Below, piece after piece: positions 1-7,165 of a stretch of 42,113 bases of DNA (positions are counted from its first letter, which is position 1; each line of letters opens with the position of its first letter). The stretch spans positions 1 to 42,113 of the forward strand of contig DYNM01000022.1 of the NCBI GenBank assembly GCA_020721065.1, given 5' to 3'. The position numbers and the translations under genes are program-made. The notes under the pieces are model-generated. The model saw nothing but the letters and a program-made list of their open reading frames with translations. It searched no databases and was not told the DNA's origin. The stretch is from Thiocystis violascens (GTDB lineage Bacteria; Pseudomonadota; Gammaproteobacteria; Chromatiales; Chromatiaceae).

Positions 1-71
1 AAAGCGAAGGCGATTCGTAAAAGGAATCATTGCTCAGTTGAGACTTTGTTTGCCATCTATTTGTAATCATT

Positions 72-131
72 TTATGTTGGATCGACTATAACAACGACAG
101 CCTCATCCAATACCCATCGCACCGCTATCAT
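72..131 (-). pseudogene. Doc-like toxin N-terminal stub, copy 1
   Basis: A 19-codon frame starts with ATG and reads MIAVRWVLDEAVVVI before diverging and stopping at TAA. The N-terminus resembles death-on-curing (Doc/Fic) toxins that follow an AbrB/MazE-like antitoxin. The ATG lies in the antitoxin copy just upstream on the same strand. In copy 2 the matching ATG overlaps the antitoxin stop as ATGA, the usual antitoxin-toxin coupling. Nothing of the Fic core motif (HxFx(D/N)GNKR) follows, so only the first 14 or so codons survive. The Doc assignment rests on a very short stretch. Confidence 0.45.
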
Positions 132-339
132 TTAAAGCATCGCTGTATTTTTTCAACACCTTCTCGGCAGCTTCCATTTGGGATGCAAAATCTTGTTAGT
201 GAAGTGTAAGCACAAATCCTTCCTCGCCTTCCACCAAATACAAGGTATCATCTTTACCAACATTAAATTTACTCAGCACTTCTTGCGGAAGTTCTATTCC
301 CATAGAATTACCAACAGCGGTCACTTTTACCTTGAGCAT
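103..339 (-). pseudogene. AbrB/MazE-like antitoxin, copy 1, nonsense mutation
   Basis: From ATG at 339 the frame reads MLKVKVTAVGNSMGIELPQE..., the swapped-hairpin AbrB/SpoVT DNA-binding fold typical of MazE-like antitoxins. A ribosome site (AAGGTG) sits 5 nt upstream of the ATG. An in-frame TAA at 196-198 replaces the Gln codon found at the aligned position of copy 2, leaving 47 codons: the DNA-binding half without the toxin-neutralising tail. About 13 nt are also missing near the 3' end relative to copy 2 (after the SDAL/SNAF position), so even with readthrough the C-terminus would be altered. Copy 2 lies at 1254-1463 in the same orientation. Confidence 0.75.
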
Positions 340-452
340 ACTCGCACCTTAAATGTTGTTGTTTCTGTATCATCCAATGTAGCAAACCCAATATAACCAG
401 CAAGTATTGCCCCCGCAGACATGGCGGCGCTTATTCTGCTATACCGTCTAAC

Positions 453-739
453 TCAAGATTTATCGCGCAATCGCGCTAAAGCAATATCATAGATTTCATT
501 GCGATCACGTTTGCCGACAGTGATGACAGTGACTGATCTTCGACAGAATATACGAGTCGATATCCTAGTTGGCGCAACTTGATTTTGTATGTGTTTTTGG
601 CACCAGACAAACTCGCTGAAGGTACATGAGGATTTTCTAATCGCTCTCTGAGTTTTTTCTTAAATTGCCCTTTGATGGTGTGATCCAGCTTTTTCCACTC
701 TTTAATCGCCGATTTTTTGAATTCCAGCTTATAGGTCAT
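453..739 (-). pseudogene. RelE/StbE-family toxin, frameshifted
   Basis: Starting at ATG 739 (overlapping the antitoxin stop by 11 nt) the protein begins MTYKLEFKKSAIKEWKKLD and runs through GAKNTYKIKLRQLGYRLVYSV, classic RelE/ParE-fold mRNA-interferase sequence. The open frame then goes off into SSLSANVIAMKSMILL and stops at 476. The next frame instead encodes the expected tail VGKRDRNEIYDIALARLRDKS, ending at 453. Loss of one 4-nt ACTG unit in a repetitive CACTGTCATCACTG stretch near 520-535 would explain the shift. The lost tail holds the conserved KRDR basic cluster and Tyr, so the toxin is probably dead. A true sequencing error in the same place would give the same picture. Confidence 0.75.
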
Positions 740-977
740 CGAGTGCAACCTGAACGTTTGGCTCATCCATGCGTTCTTTCACGATTTTTAGCAGCTCAAT
801 GTCGTCGAGCAACTCCATCATGGCTTCATAAGCTGCGGCAGGTACACAATAAAAGGCGGGTTCATTGTGGTTTAGCACGGCAATAGGCATACCATTACCG
901 CTGGCTACTACTTGTATTGGGTTAGCTTTAAGCTCAGATATACTGGCTGCAACTTCAGTAAGTATTTGACTAGGCAT
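729..977 (-). CDS. Phd/YefM (StbD/RelB-type) antitoxin
   Basis: 82 residues beginning MPSQILTEVAASISELKANP and including GMPIAVLNHNEPAFYCVPA, the characteristic Phd/YefM N-terminal DNA-binding and dimerisation domain of StbD-like antitoxins. The acidic C-terminus (MDEPNVQVALDDL) is the usual toxin-binding tail. It precedes the RelE-type toxin and overlaps it by 11 nt, as in stbDE/relBE operons, where the antitoxin represses its own promoter. The antitoxin is intact although its toxin is frameshifted, which fits relaxed selection on the toxin first. No start problem is seen: the ATG at 977 is preceded by a short A-rich leader. Confidence 0.85.
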   Translation of the reverse strand: MPSQILTEVAASISELKANPIQVVASGNGMPIAVLNHNEPAFYCVPAAAYEAMMELLDDIELLKIVKERMDEPNVQVALDDL

Positions 978-1013
978 GGTTTTATGTCTCAGATGAGTTT
1001 AGCGACGGGATCA

Positions 1014-1064
1014 CAGCGTAGGTCAGGGTTGCTATTCTCAGCAACCCAACATCAGCAATCAACC
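1014..1064. repeat. Hairpin repeat CAGCGTAGG, copy a
   Basis: A sequence of about 50 bp beginning CAGCGTAGGT, with GGGTTGC pairing with GCAACCC and ending CAGCAATCAACC. A second, diverged copy is at 1489-1540. Each copy lies immediately upstream of a toxin-antitoxin remnant transcribed leftward. Confidence 0.6.
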
Positions 1065-1102
1065 ACCTAAACCGCGCAATGCTTATTCAGTGTCTTCAAT
1101 CT

Positions 1103-1141
1103 AAAACCACCGCTTCTTAATTGAATCGGTGGTTTTCTTTT
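1103..1141. terminator. Bidirectional intrinsic terminator
   Basis: A 10-bp perfect stem, AAAACCACCG (1103-1112) with CGGTGGTTTT (1127-1136), 14-nt loop, T-rich on the right (TTTTCTTTTG). On the minus strand the stem also ends in TTTT. It separates the copy 2 antitoxin remnant from the stbDE-like remnant. Confidence 0.7.
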
Positions 1142-1206
1142 GTGTTAAAGAGTTGGCTGCAATGAATCATCAAGCAGTTTGATTCACTAAAACGACTGAC
1201 GGCTAA

Positions 1207-1257
1207 TTACTCAATAAAAATGACAGTCTCATCCAATACTCATCGCACCGCTATCAT
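1207..1257 (-). pseudogene. Doc-like toxin N-terminal stub, copy 2
   Basis: ATG at 1257 overlaps the antitoxin stop (ATGA). The frame reads MIAVR, then TGA where copy 1 has TGG (Trp), then VLDETVIFIE and a second stop. It is thus the same Doc-like start as at 72-131, independently broken by a Trp-to-stop change. Homology to copy 1 ends after about 15 codons. Confidence 0.4.
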
Positions 1258-1463
1258 TTAGCCAACGCTTGAAAAGCATTGCTGTATTTTTTCAACACCT
1301 TCTCGGCAGCTTCCATTTGGGATGCAAAATCTTGCTGGTAATGCGTAAGCACAAATCCTTCCGCGCTTTCAACCAAATACAAGGTATCATTTTTACCAAC
1401 ATTAAATTTACTCAGCACTTCTTGCGGAAGTTCTATTCCCATAGAATTACCAACAGCAGTCAC
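1254..1463 (-). CDS. AbrB/MazE-like antitoxin, copy 2, altered start
   Basis: From GTG at 1463 it reads MTAVGNSMGIELPQEVLSKFNVGKNDTL and runs to ...SNAFQALAK, 69 residues with an intact AbrB/MazE fold and tail. Compared with copy 1, about 16-17 nt containing the original ribosome site and ATG have been lost upstream, joining CAACTTT directly to CAAGG. The remaining AAGG lies 5 nt before the GTG, so a shortened protein lacking the first residues (MLKVK) could still be made. The missing residues form the first strand of the swapped-hairpin fold, so function is doubtful. The partner toxin is only a stub. Confidence 0.55.
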   Translation of the reverse strand: MTAVGNSMGIELPQEVLSKFNVGKNDTLYLVESAEGFVLTHYQQDFASQMEAAEKVLKKYSNAFQALAK

Positions 1464-1488
1464 TTTTACCTTGAAAGTTGTTGTTTCT

Positions 1489-1540
1489 CAGCGTAGGTTG
1501 GGTTCCCGCTTTTGGCAACCCAAGATCATCAGCAATCACC
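1489..1540. repeat. Hairpin repeat CAGCGTAGG, copy b
   Basis: Begins CAGCGTAGGTTGGGTT and pairs GTTGGGTT with AACCCAA across a short loop; ends CAGCAATCACC. It matches 1014-1064 in order and orientation and sits just upstream of the copy 2 antitoxin. Confidence 0.6.
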
Positions 1541-1639
1541 GTTTAACAAATGAACTTTCGCAGACGGCGTTGGTTATTCTGAAATATCCTAACAGGTAGG
1601 GAATATAATCATAAAAGATGCGCTATGTTACTAACAGAA

Positions 1640-2296
1640 TCACTCAAACCGATAGTTTAGTAATTCAATATCTCGCGCAAAATGCTGCGCCACCAATTCC
1701 GCAGTCGCATCCGTATAATAACCGCGATAATCTTGCTGACGATCCCGCGCTTGGCGGGCATGAGGTAACACCGGCGGTTGAATCCCAATTCGCTGGCAAA
1801 TGGTGTTGAAATCTTCATGCAGCTGTTCATAGCGCCCAATAAAATCGACAATGATATTGCCGCGCAAGTCGATTAAATAATCTGATTGCAGCGTGATGGA
1901 CGTGTCTAAATGATATTGATATGGGCGCAGCGGGTCGAGTTTATAGCGCAAAAAATCACTAAATTGCTCGTGACCAATCAGTAAATGCGGACGTTCGCGC
2001 CGCAAATGATGAAAAGAGCTGACCTGTAAATCCCACGGATTGCGCACAATTGTAAACTTGAATAACGCCTCAAAAAATTCCTTGGGCAACAGTTCTTGTG
2101 CTGCAATCACTTTCGCATGACGTGGCAATTTACTTGCTAAACGATGCCCGCTGAGATGACTTAAACGACTGCACAAAAACATCGGGTAATACCAAGGATC
2201 ATGCCAGCGCAATCCTTCCAAAGCGGCGCGAATACTGGTGCCTCCAGTTTTTGCAATATGTACGAATAAAAATTGATGTTTTAATGACAACAGCAT
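1640..2296 (-). CDS. Sulfotransferase family 2 protein
   Basis: 218 residues. The N-terminal FVHIAKTGGTSIRAAL (about residues 11-26) is the 5'-phosphosulfate-binding loop of PAPS-dependent carbohydrate sulfotransferases, and FTIVRNPWDLQVSSF (about 80-94) matches the 3'-phosphate-binding segment with conserved Arg and Ser. Length is usual for bacterial 'sulfotransferase family 2' proteins. Such enzymes move sulfate from PAPS to surface glycans or small acceptors; the acceptor here is unknown. There is no signal peptide. It ends the leftward run that starts at lptM, but a 31-nt gap and a weak ribosome site leave co-expression with the DUF484 gene uncertain. Confidence 0.8.
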   Translation of the reverse strand: MLLSLKHQFLFVHIAKTGGTSIRAALEGLRWHDPWYYPMFLCSRLSHLSGHRLASKLPRHAKVIAAQELLPKEFFEALFKFTIVRNPWDLQVSSFHHLRRERPHLLIGHEQFSDFLRYKLDPLRPYQYHLDTSITLQSDYLIDLRGNIIVDFIGRYEQLHEDFNTICQRIGIQPPVLPHARQARDRQQDYRGYYTDATAELVAQHFARDIELLNYRFE

Positions 2297-2327
2297 GATC
2301 GGCGCTCACCGCAAAAAGGTTAATCGT

Positions 2328-3035
2328 TTAAGCATCATCACATAATACTGGCGGCAAAACTCGGAGCTTTTGACTCACAATTTCACCCAGTCGGTCTAAT
2401 AAATCAGTCGCCATATCAGGATGAAAGCGTTCAGGATCAATGCTGCCAATTGCCAACACGCCAAACGCAGCAGCAGTGTGAATCGGAATCAGGGCGGCGG
2501 TGCGAATGTTGGCGTTACGCGCACCAAATAATAAAGTGCCTTGTGCTTCATGTAACGCACCACAAAAAGCATGTTCTTGTGTAATAAAATCGTGAAACAA
2601 AGTATGTCCAGCAACTGCCGTTGTATCACAAGGCGCATTTTCATCAATCATGAGCGGAAAAAGTTTTAAGACCACTGCATCAGCATGAAACTCGCGCAAC
2701 AAACACTCATTCATCACGCGACACAATTCCACCGGATCGTTAGTGGCAATCATTTTGAGTGAAAAGCCGTGCAAACGATTGACCAGCGCATCGTATTCCC
2801 GCGCCCGCGCCAGCACATGATCAAGCAAAGCGCGTTCGTTTTCTAATTGTTTGCGCAGCACGCGCACCTGTTTTTCAATTAAAGACGAAGCACCTCGCAC
2901 TAAATGCGGTACCTGTAACGCGATTAACGTTTCTGGATAACGTTCAAAAAAATTGGGATGATTTAATAAATACGCAATCACTTTTTGGTGAAAATAAGGG
3001 TCTTCTGGTTGCGAAGGCTCGGCGTGTTGATTCAT
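2328..3035 (-). CDS. DUF484 family protein
   Basis: 235 residues, with N-terminal helix [19 protein letters not shown] (about 19-37), a coiled-coil-like stretch [24 protein letters not shown] (about 52-75) and a GAF-like C-terminal domain. This is the DUF484 arrangement found next to dapF (and often xerC) in many gammaproteobacteria. Biochemical function is not established. The ATG overlaps the dapF stop by 4 nt (ATGA), so it is translationally coupled to dapF. xerC, which often follows, is absent; a sulfotransferase comes next instead. Confidence 0.85.
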   Translation of the reverse strand: MNQHAEPSQPEDPYFHQKVIAYLLNHPNFFERYPETLIALQVPHLVRGASSLIEKQVRVLRKQLENERALLDHVLARAREYDALVNRLHGFSLKMIATNDPVELCRVMNECLLREFHADAVVLKLFPLMIDENAPCDTTAVAGHTLFHDFITQEHAFCGALHEAQGTLLFGARNANIRTAALIPIHTAAAFGVLAIGSIDPERFHPDMATDLLDRLGEIVSQKLRVLPPVLCDDA

Positions 3036-3880
3036 AACAACCTCGGTATTTCAATCTCTCCGTGAAACACGGTGGCAGCCGGTCCGGTCATCCACACCGG
3101 TTGCGAGCCGCCGTTCCATTCGATAAACAGCTCGCCGCCCGGCAGCGTGACCCGCACCTGCGGTTCCAACAGATGACGCAGCCTGCCGCTGACCACTGCC
3201 GCACACGCGCCAGTGCCACAGGCGAGCGTTTCTCCCGCGCCGCGTTCGTAGACCCGCAGCCGAATCTGTTGCGGCGATACCACTTGCATAAACCCAACAT
3301 TGACGCGCTGCGGAAAACGCGGATGCACCTCCACCAGCGGGCCGAGCTGCGCGACGGCGGCGGTGCTCACGTCGTCCACTTGTAGCACTGCGTGTGGATT
3401 GCCCATCGACACTGCGCCAATCAGCAGCGTCTCCGCGTCCAGCGCCAGCGGATACAACGGCTGCGGCTGCTCACTGTCGGCGAGGAACGGAATTTGTGAG
3501 GGCGTCAGCACCGGCGTTCCCATGTTGACGCGCACCAGCCCATCCGGTTGCAGCAGCAGCGTGATCACACCAGCGGCAGTGCCGACCGTGATTTCCGTGT
3601 GCTCGCTCAAGCCCTGCTCGTGAACGAACCGCGCAAAACATCGCGCTCCATTGCCGCACTGTTCGACCTCGGAACCGTCGGCATTAAAAATGCGGTAATG
3701 AAATGCGGTGGTTGGCAAGCGCGGCGGCTCCACCAGCAACACTTGATCGCAGCCGATCCCAAACCGGCGCTCCGCGAGATGGCGAATCGTTGCCGCATCC
3801 AGCGTCACCTGCTGGCGCACCGCGTCAATCACGACGAAATCGTTGCCCAAGCCGTGCATTTTGGTGAAGCGCAGTGTCAT
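3032..3880 (-). CDS. dapF: Diaminopimelate epimerase
   Basis: 282 residues. It converts LL- to meso-diaminopimelate in the cytoplasm, feeding peptidoglycan and lysine synthesis. The two active-site cysteines are visible: Cys75 in [16 protein letters not shown] and Cys221 in [14 protein letters not shown]. The N-terminal [12 protein letters not shown] motif is also typical. Overlaps of 4 nt on both sides (methyltransferase upstream, DUF484 downstream) put it in the middle of a coupled operon with lysA, which uses its product. Full length with no anomaly. Confidence 0.97.
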   Translation of the reverse strand: MTLRFTKMHGLGNDFVVIDAVRQQVTLDAATIRHLAERRFGIGCDQVLLVEPPRLPTTAFHYRIFNADGSEVEQCGNGARCFARFVHEQGLSEHTEITVGTAAGVITLLLQPDGLVRVNMGTPVLTPSQIPFLADSEQPQPLYPLALDAETLLIGAVSMGNPHAVLQVDDVSTAAVAQLGPLVEVHPRFPQRVNVGFMQVVSPQQIRLRVYERGAGETLACGTGACAAVVSGRLRHLLEPQVRVTLPGGELFIEWNGGSQPVWMTGPAATVFHGEIEIPRLL

Positions 3881-4548
3881 GTCGGTAATCGTCCAATCAC
3901 TGCCAAATGCCGATTACTCACCACTTCAACCTCCAACGTCGTCAAACCCGCGTCTGCCACTTGTGCCACCACTTCTTGTGGCTCAAACGCCGCAAACAGT
4001 GAATTGCGAAAATCATGCCGCAACACCTCTGGCATCTCGCTGCCGTAGGTTTCCACCAGCGCCTCCACCCAACCAGCGGACGCCGGGCGCATCAAATCCA
4101 TCACCACCACTAACGCGCCGGGCTTACCAACGCTGCGAATGGTCTGCCACAGCACCTGCGGCTCCGGCAGATGATGCAGCAGGCTATTGGACAAAATCAG
4201 GTCGTAATGCGCAGCCGGCAAGGTCGGCGTTGGCAACCGCTCGCACAGCAACCGACAACGCGGTGCCACACCCGCCAACCGCTGTAACTTTTCCTGCGCC
4301 AGCGCCAGCATCGCCGCTGCGCCGTCAAGCGCATCGCAGGTCGCCAGCGGATAAGTGGTCAGGAATTGGATGCTGATATCCGCCGGGCCGCAGCCCAAAT
4401 CCAACACCCGTGCGCCAGACAAAGTGCCCGGCTGCGCCGCAGCTAACAGTTTGAGAAATAAGCTATTTGGCTCAGAAAAATCCGCCTGTGCATACGCCAA
4501 CGCTTGCGCGGCATCATCCATCAATTCCGGTTCTAAACGACGTTTCAC
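3877..4548 (-). CDS. Class I SAM-dependent methyltransferase
   Basis: 223 residues with SAM-binding motif [16 protein letters not shown] (about 48-62), an acidic motif II region (ALDG) and [14 protein letters not shown] (about 121-134), a motif typical of small-molecule methyltransferases of the Methyltransf_11/25 type. The substrate cannot be told from sequence. It sits between lysA and dapF with 4-nt overlaps on both sides, an unusual insertion in a block where lysA and dapF are normally adjacent, which suggests co-expression with lysine biosynthesis rather than a demonstrated role in it. Confidence 0.85.
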   Translation of the reverse strand: MKRRLEPELMDDAAQALAYAQADFSEPNSLFLKLLAAAQPGTLSGARVLDLGCGPADISIQFLTTYPLATCDALDGAAAMLALAQEKLQRLAGVAPRCRLLCERLPTPTLPAAHYDLILSNSLLHHLPEPQVLWQTIRSVGKPGALVVVMDLMRPASAGWVEALVETYGSEMPEVLRHDFRNSLFAAFEPQEVVAQVADAGLTTLEVEVVSNRHLAVIGRLPT

Positions 4549-5792
4549 GGCAGCAACGACTCCCCGGCAAACAAACTGGCGACGGTCTCGCGCTCGCGCA
4601 CCAGTTGCGCGTGCGCCCCGTCCACCATCACCTCCGCTGCTCGCGGACGACTGTTGTAATTGGAACTCATCGTGAAGCCATACGCGCCGCTGCCGCGCAC
4701 TGCGATCAAATCACCTTCCTCCAGCGCCAGCAGCCGTTCTTTACCAAGAAAATCAGCGGTTTCGCACACCGGCCCAACCACGTCATACCGCAGCTCCGGC
4801 GCGGTGCTGGCGCTCACCACCGGCACGATGTCTTGTTGAGCGTGATACAGCGCCGGGCGCAGCAGGTCATTCATCGCCGCATCGACCACTGCGAAATGGC
4901 GCGTCGGCGTGTGTTTGAGCAATTCCACTCGCGTCAACAAAATGCCGGCATTACCGGCGATGGCGCGTCCCGGCTCGACGATGATCTCAACCGGGCGCTC
5001 GCCGAGCAGGTAATTCAGCGCCGCAGCGTAGGCGGCTGGCTCGGGCGGCAGCTCGTCGCGGTAACGAATGCCCAACCCGCCGCCCAGATCAAGATGATCA
5101 ATGGCAATTCCCGCTGCGGCCAGCCGGTCGGCGAGTGCCAATACGCGGGTGAGCGCGTCGATAAACGGTGCTAAATCAGTGAGTTGTGATCCGATGTGGC
5201 AGTCAATGCCAGTGATGCGCAGGTGCGGCAGCTCCGCTGCTTGTTGATACACGGCCTCGGCGCGGGCGATGTCGATGCCGAATTTGTTGTCTTTTAAGCC
5301 GGTGGCAATGTAGGGATGGGTTTTGGCGTCCACGTCGGGATTGACGCGCAGCGCGACTGGCGCGATGACGCCGCATTCACCGGCGAGCTGGTTGAGGCGC
5401 AGCAGTTCGGATTCCGATTCGACGTTGAAACAGCGGATGCCGATTTCGAGCGCCCGTCGCAGTTCATCGCTGCGTTTGCCGACGCCGGAAAAGAGGATTT
5501 TGTCTGGTGAACCGCCAGCAGCGAGGACGCGCTCCAGTTCACCGCCGGAGACGATGTCAAAACCGGAGCCGAGTCGCGCCAGCACGTTGAGGACGGCGAG
5601 ATTGGCGTTGGCTTTGACGGCGAAACAAATCAGGTGCTGCCGGTCGCGGAAGGCGCGATCAAACGCTCGCCAGTGGCGTTCGAGCGTGGCGCGAGAATAG
5701 ACATAACAGGGTGTGCCAAAGCGGTCGGCGATGGCGGTGAGGGGAACGTCTTCGGCGTGAAGGATGCCGGCGCGGGCGATGAAATGATCCAT
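4545..5792 (-). CDS. lysA: Diaminopimelate decarboxylase
   Basis: 415 residues, a PLP-dependent fold III enzyme making L-lysine from meso-diaminopimelate. The PLP lysine is Lys60 in ICFAVKANANL. Other family motifs are HIGSQLTDLAPF, LDLGGGLGIRY, the phosphate-binding EPGRAIAGNAG and the catalytic GPVCETADFLGKER, whose Cys completes the active site from the neighbouring subunit. It follows lptM after a 110-nt gap holding a TTGTCAGT repeat, and overlaps the methyltransferase by 4 nt. The order lptM-lysA-dapF is conserved in many gammaproteobacteria. Confidence 0.97.
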   Translation of the reverse strand: MDHFIARAGILHAEDVPLTAIADRFGTPCYVYSRATLERHWRAFDRAFRDRQHLICFAVKANANLAVLNVLARLGSGFDIVSGGELERVLAAGGSPDKILFSGVGKRSDELRRALEIGIRCFNVESESELLRLNQLAGECGVIAPVALRVNPDVDAKTHPYIATGLKDNKFGIDIARAEAVYQQAAELPHLRITGIDCHIGSQLTDLAPFIDALTRVLALADRLAAAGIAIDHLDLGGGLGIRYRDELPPEPAAYAAALNYLLGERPVEIIVEPGRAIAGNAGILLTRVELLKHTPTRHFAVVDAAMNDLLRPALYHAQQDIVPVVSASTAPELRYDVVGPVCETADFLGKERLLALEEGDLIAVRGSGAYGFTMSSNYNSRPRAAEVMVDGAHAQLVRERETVASLFAGESLLP

Positions 5793-5846
5793 GCGGGAAA
5801 TCGCTATTTGATGAATTGAGTTGGGAGGGAAAAAGTTGGTGGTTTT

Positions 5847-5896
5847 CAGTTGTCAGTTGTCAGTAAAAAAACAGCGTTGTTGCTGACAATTAACAG
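5847..5896. repeat. TTGTCAGT intergenic element, full form
   Basis: Two tandem TTGTCAGT-type units, an A-run and CAGCGTTG core, then the inverted arm CTGACAAT. Its reverse complement closely matches the element at 32794-32850, including ACAACGCTGTTTTTT followed by ACTGACAACTGACAAC. It lies between lptM and lysA. Confidence 0.8.
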
Positions 5897-5902
5897 CTTT
5901 TT

Positions 5903-6058
5903 TTAACTGCGTGAAGGCTGTGGAACATCAGCGCCGACTGGCGGCGGGACACGATCTGGCAAGGTGAGGGAGCCTTTTTGGCCGCAGGCGTTGAGGATGC
6001 TGATGACGCCGAGCGCGAGGATGACCGTGATCAGCAAAGTGTGTGCCCAACAACGCAT
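5903..6058 (-). CDS. lptM: LPS-assembly lipoprotein LptM (YifL-like)
   Basis: 51 residues from ATG 6058: a hydrophobic signal sequence (LLITVILALGVISI) ends in the lipobox LNAC, followed by GQKGSLTLPDRVPPP, the conserved CGQKGPLxLP signature of YifL/LptM. The family is an outer-membrane lipoprotein that helps mature the LptD translocon. The longer frame to 6115 would put 19 charged residues before the signal peptide, so the internal ATG, with GAGG upstream, is preferred. lptM directly before lysA is a standard gammaproteobacterial arrangement. Confidence 0.88.
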   Translation of the reverse strand: MRCWAHTLLITVILALGVISILNACGQKGSLTLPDRVPPPVGADVPQPSRS

Positions 6059-6131
6059 GATGTCGCCTCGTGTCAATTCAGTGTGATCAAAGAGTATGCC
6101 GCTTTGTGCTGCCATGACGCAGCGCAGACGG

Positions 6132-7022
6132 TCAAATCGCTGGCGTTAATGGTGCCAATGCTGGCGCGGGAGGTGCGAGTGGCACGGCAGCGCGAAACCG
6201 GGCGGCGACCTTGCCGTCAGCGGTGCGCAGTGTCAGTTGCGATCCCTCAACTTGGTAGCTGGCGACGCTGGCGAGTGCCGCAGCGTAGGCAGCAGCTTGA
6301 GCGGTGAGGGCTTTTAGTGCGACATCTTTAACGCTGCTACAGGTCGGGCGTTTGGTGGCGAGCGGACCGAGTTGTAATTGACGCTCGTTGACGGTGTAGC
6401 CGCTCATGTATTGATTGCAGCCGTTGTTGCCGGTCAAGGTGCCAGATGGATGAAATGCGAGGTCGATTGTGGTGTGTTCCAGCACTAACACCGGTCCCTG
6501 TTTGGGATGATGATAAAACTCCAACAGCCACGTTTGCCCCAGCAACGGCGAAGCGGGTTGCAGGGCTTGCAAGCGCAGCCGCAATTGTCCGGCGTCATCA
6601 AGGAATTCCAACTGGGTGCCGACCTGATGCGCTCGCGCTACGGCAGCTAAATCGGCGCTGACGGCGGTGTGTTGTTGCAGCAACGATGCTGCGCAGACAG
6701 CAGGTGTGGTGGGGCGAGTACCGATGGTTAAGCCAGTGTCAGTCACGACGTAGGTACCCGCCAGCGGATAGCAGCCGCCAGTGCTGGCAAATTGCCCGGC
6801 GCTGAATTGAAACTGCGTGGGCGTGGTCGGATCGGCGGCGAGAAAGCCAGTTGCGGTTTGATAACCAACCAGTTGCCAGCTTTGCCCCTCAAAGGTGGCG
6901 GCAAGTGCCATTGCTGGCGCGGAAGCAGCAGCGTTTGGCACGGCGGCGGTCATCAAGAGCGCGAGCAGGGCGTTGGCAGCAGAGCGCGGCGGAGATGTGG
7001 AAAATGGTTGCATGAAAAACAC
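6132..7022 (-). CDS. Secreted double META-domain protein (HslJ-like)
   Basis: 296 residues. A signal peptide (AANALLALLMTAAVPNAAASA) is followed by two META-type repeats: the first around FEGQSWQLVGYQ ... FSAGQFASTGGCYPLAGTY, the second around LLGQTWLLEFYH ... GTLTGNNGCNQYMSGYTV. Each has a pair of Cys (GGCYPL with PAVCAA; NNGCNQY with RPTCSS), suggesting one disulfide per domain. META domains occur in HslJ and other envelope stress proteins without known enzymatic activity. Starts at Met1 or Met4 are both possible. A proline/alanine-rich tail (PLAPPAPALAPLTPA) ends the protein. Confidence 0.78.
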   Translation of the reverse strand: MFFMQPFSTSPPRSAANALLALLMTAAVPNAAASAPAMALAATFEGQSWQLVGYQTATGFLAADPTTPTQFQFSAGQFASTGGCYPLAGTYVVTDTGLTIGTRPTTPAVCAASLLQQHTAVSADLAAVARAHQVGTQLEFLDDAGQLRLRLQALQPASPLLGQTWLLEFYHHPKQGPVLVLEHTTIDLAFHPSGTLTGNNGCNQYMSGYTVNERQLQLGPLATKRPTCSSVKDVALKALTAQAAAYAAALASVASYQVEGSQLTLRTADGKVAARFRAAVPLAPPAPALAPLTPAI

Positions 7023-7091
7023 CTGAATCGGCGACCTTGAGGCCGGTTATCTTAGCAGGCAAGACGCCCGGATCGGTTTGATACAGTTTTG

Positions 7092-7117
7092 AACTGACAA
7101 CTGACAACTGACAACTT
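7092..7117. repeat. TTGTCAGT element, single-arm copy
   Basis: Three consecutive ACTGACA/ACTGACAAC units followed by TTTTT, in the gap between the divergent META-domain and DegT genes. No inverted arm is visible. Confidence 0.75.
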
Positions 7118-7165
7118 TTTACAACCGCCAATTTTTTTAACTATCTCATTTTAGGTGCAACTTTA

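Noticed and set aside
3062..3623. Plus-strand open frames over dapF
   Set aside because: Arg/Ser-rich or low-complexity translations in high-GC DNA opposite a well-supported enzyme gene.
5847..5896. TTGTCAGT runs as a CRISPR array
   Set aside because: Units are 7-9 bp with no spacers of constant length and no cas genes nearby.
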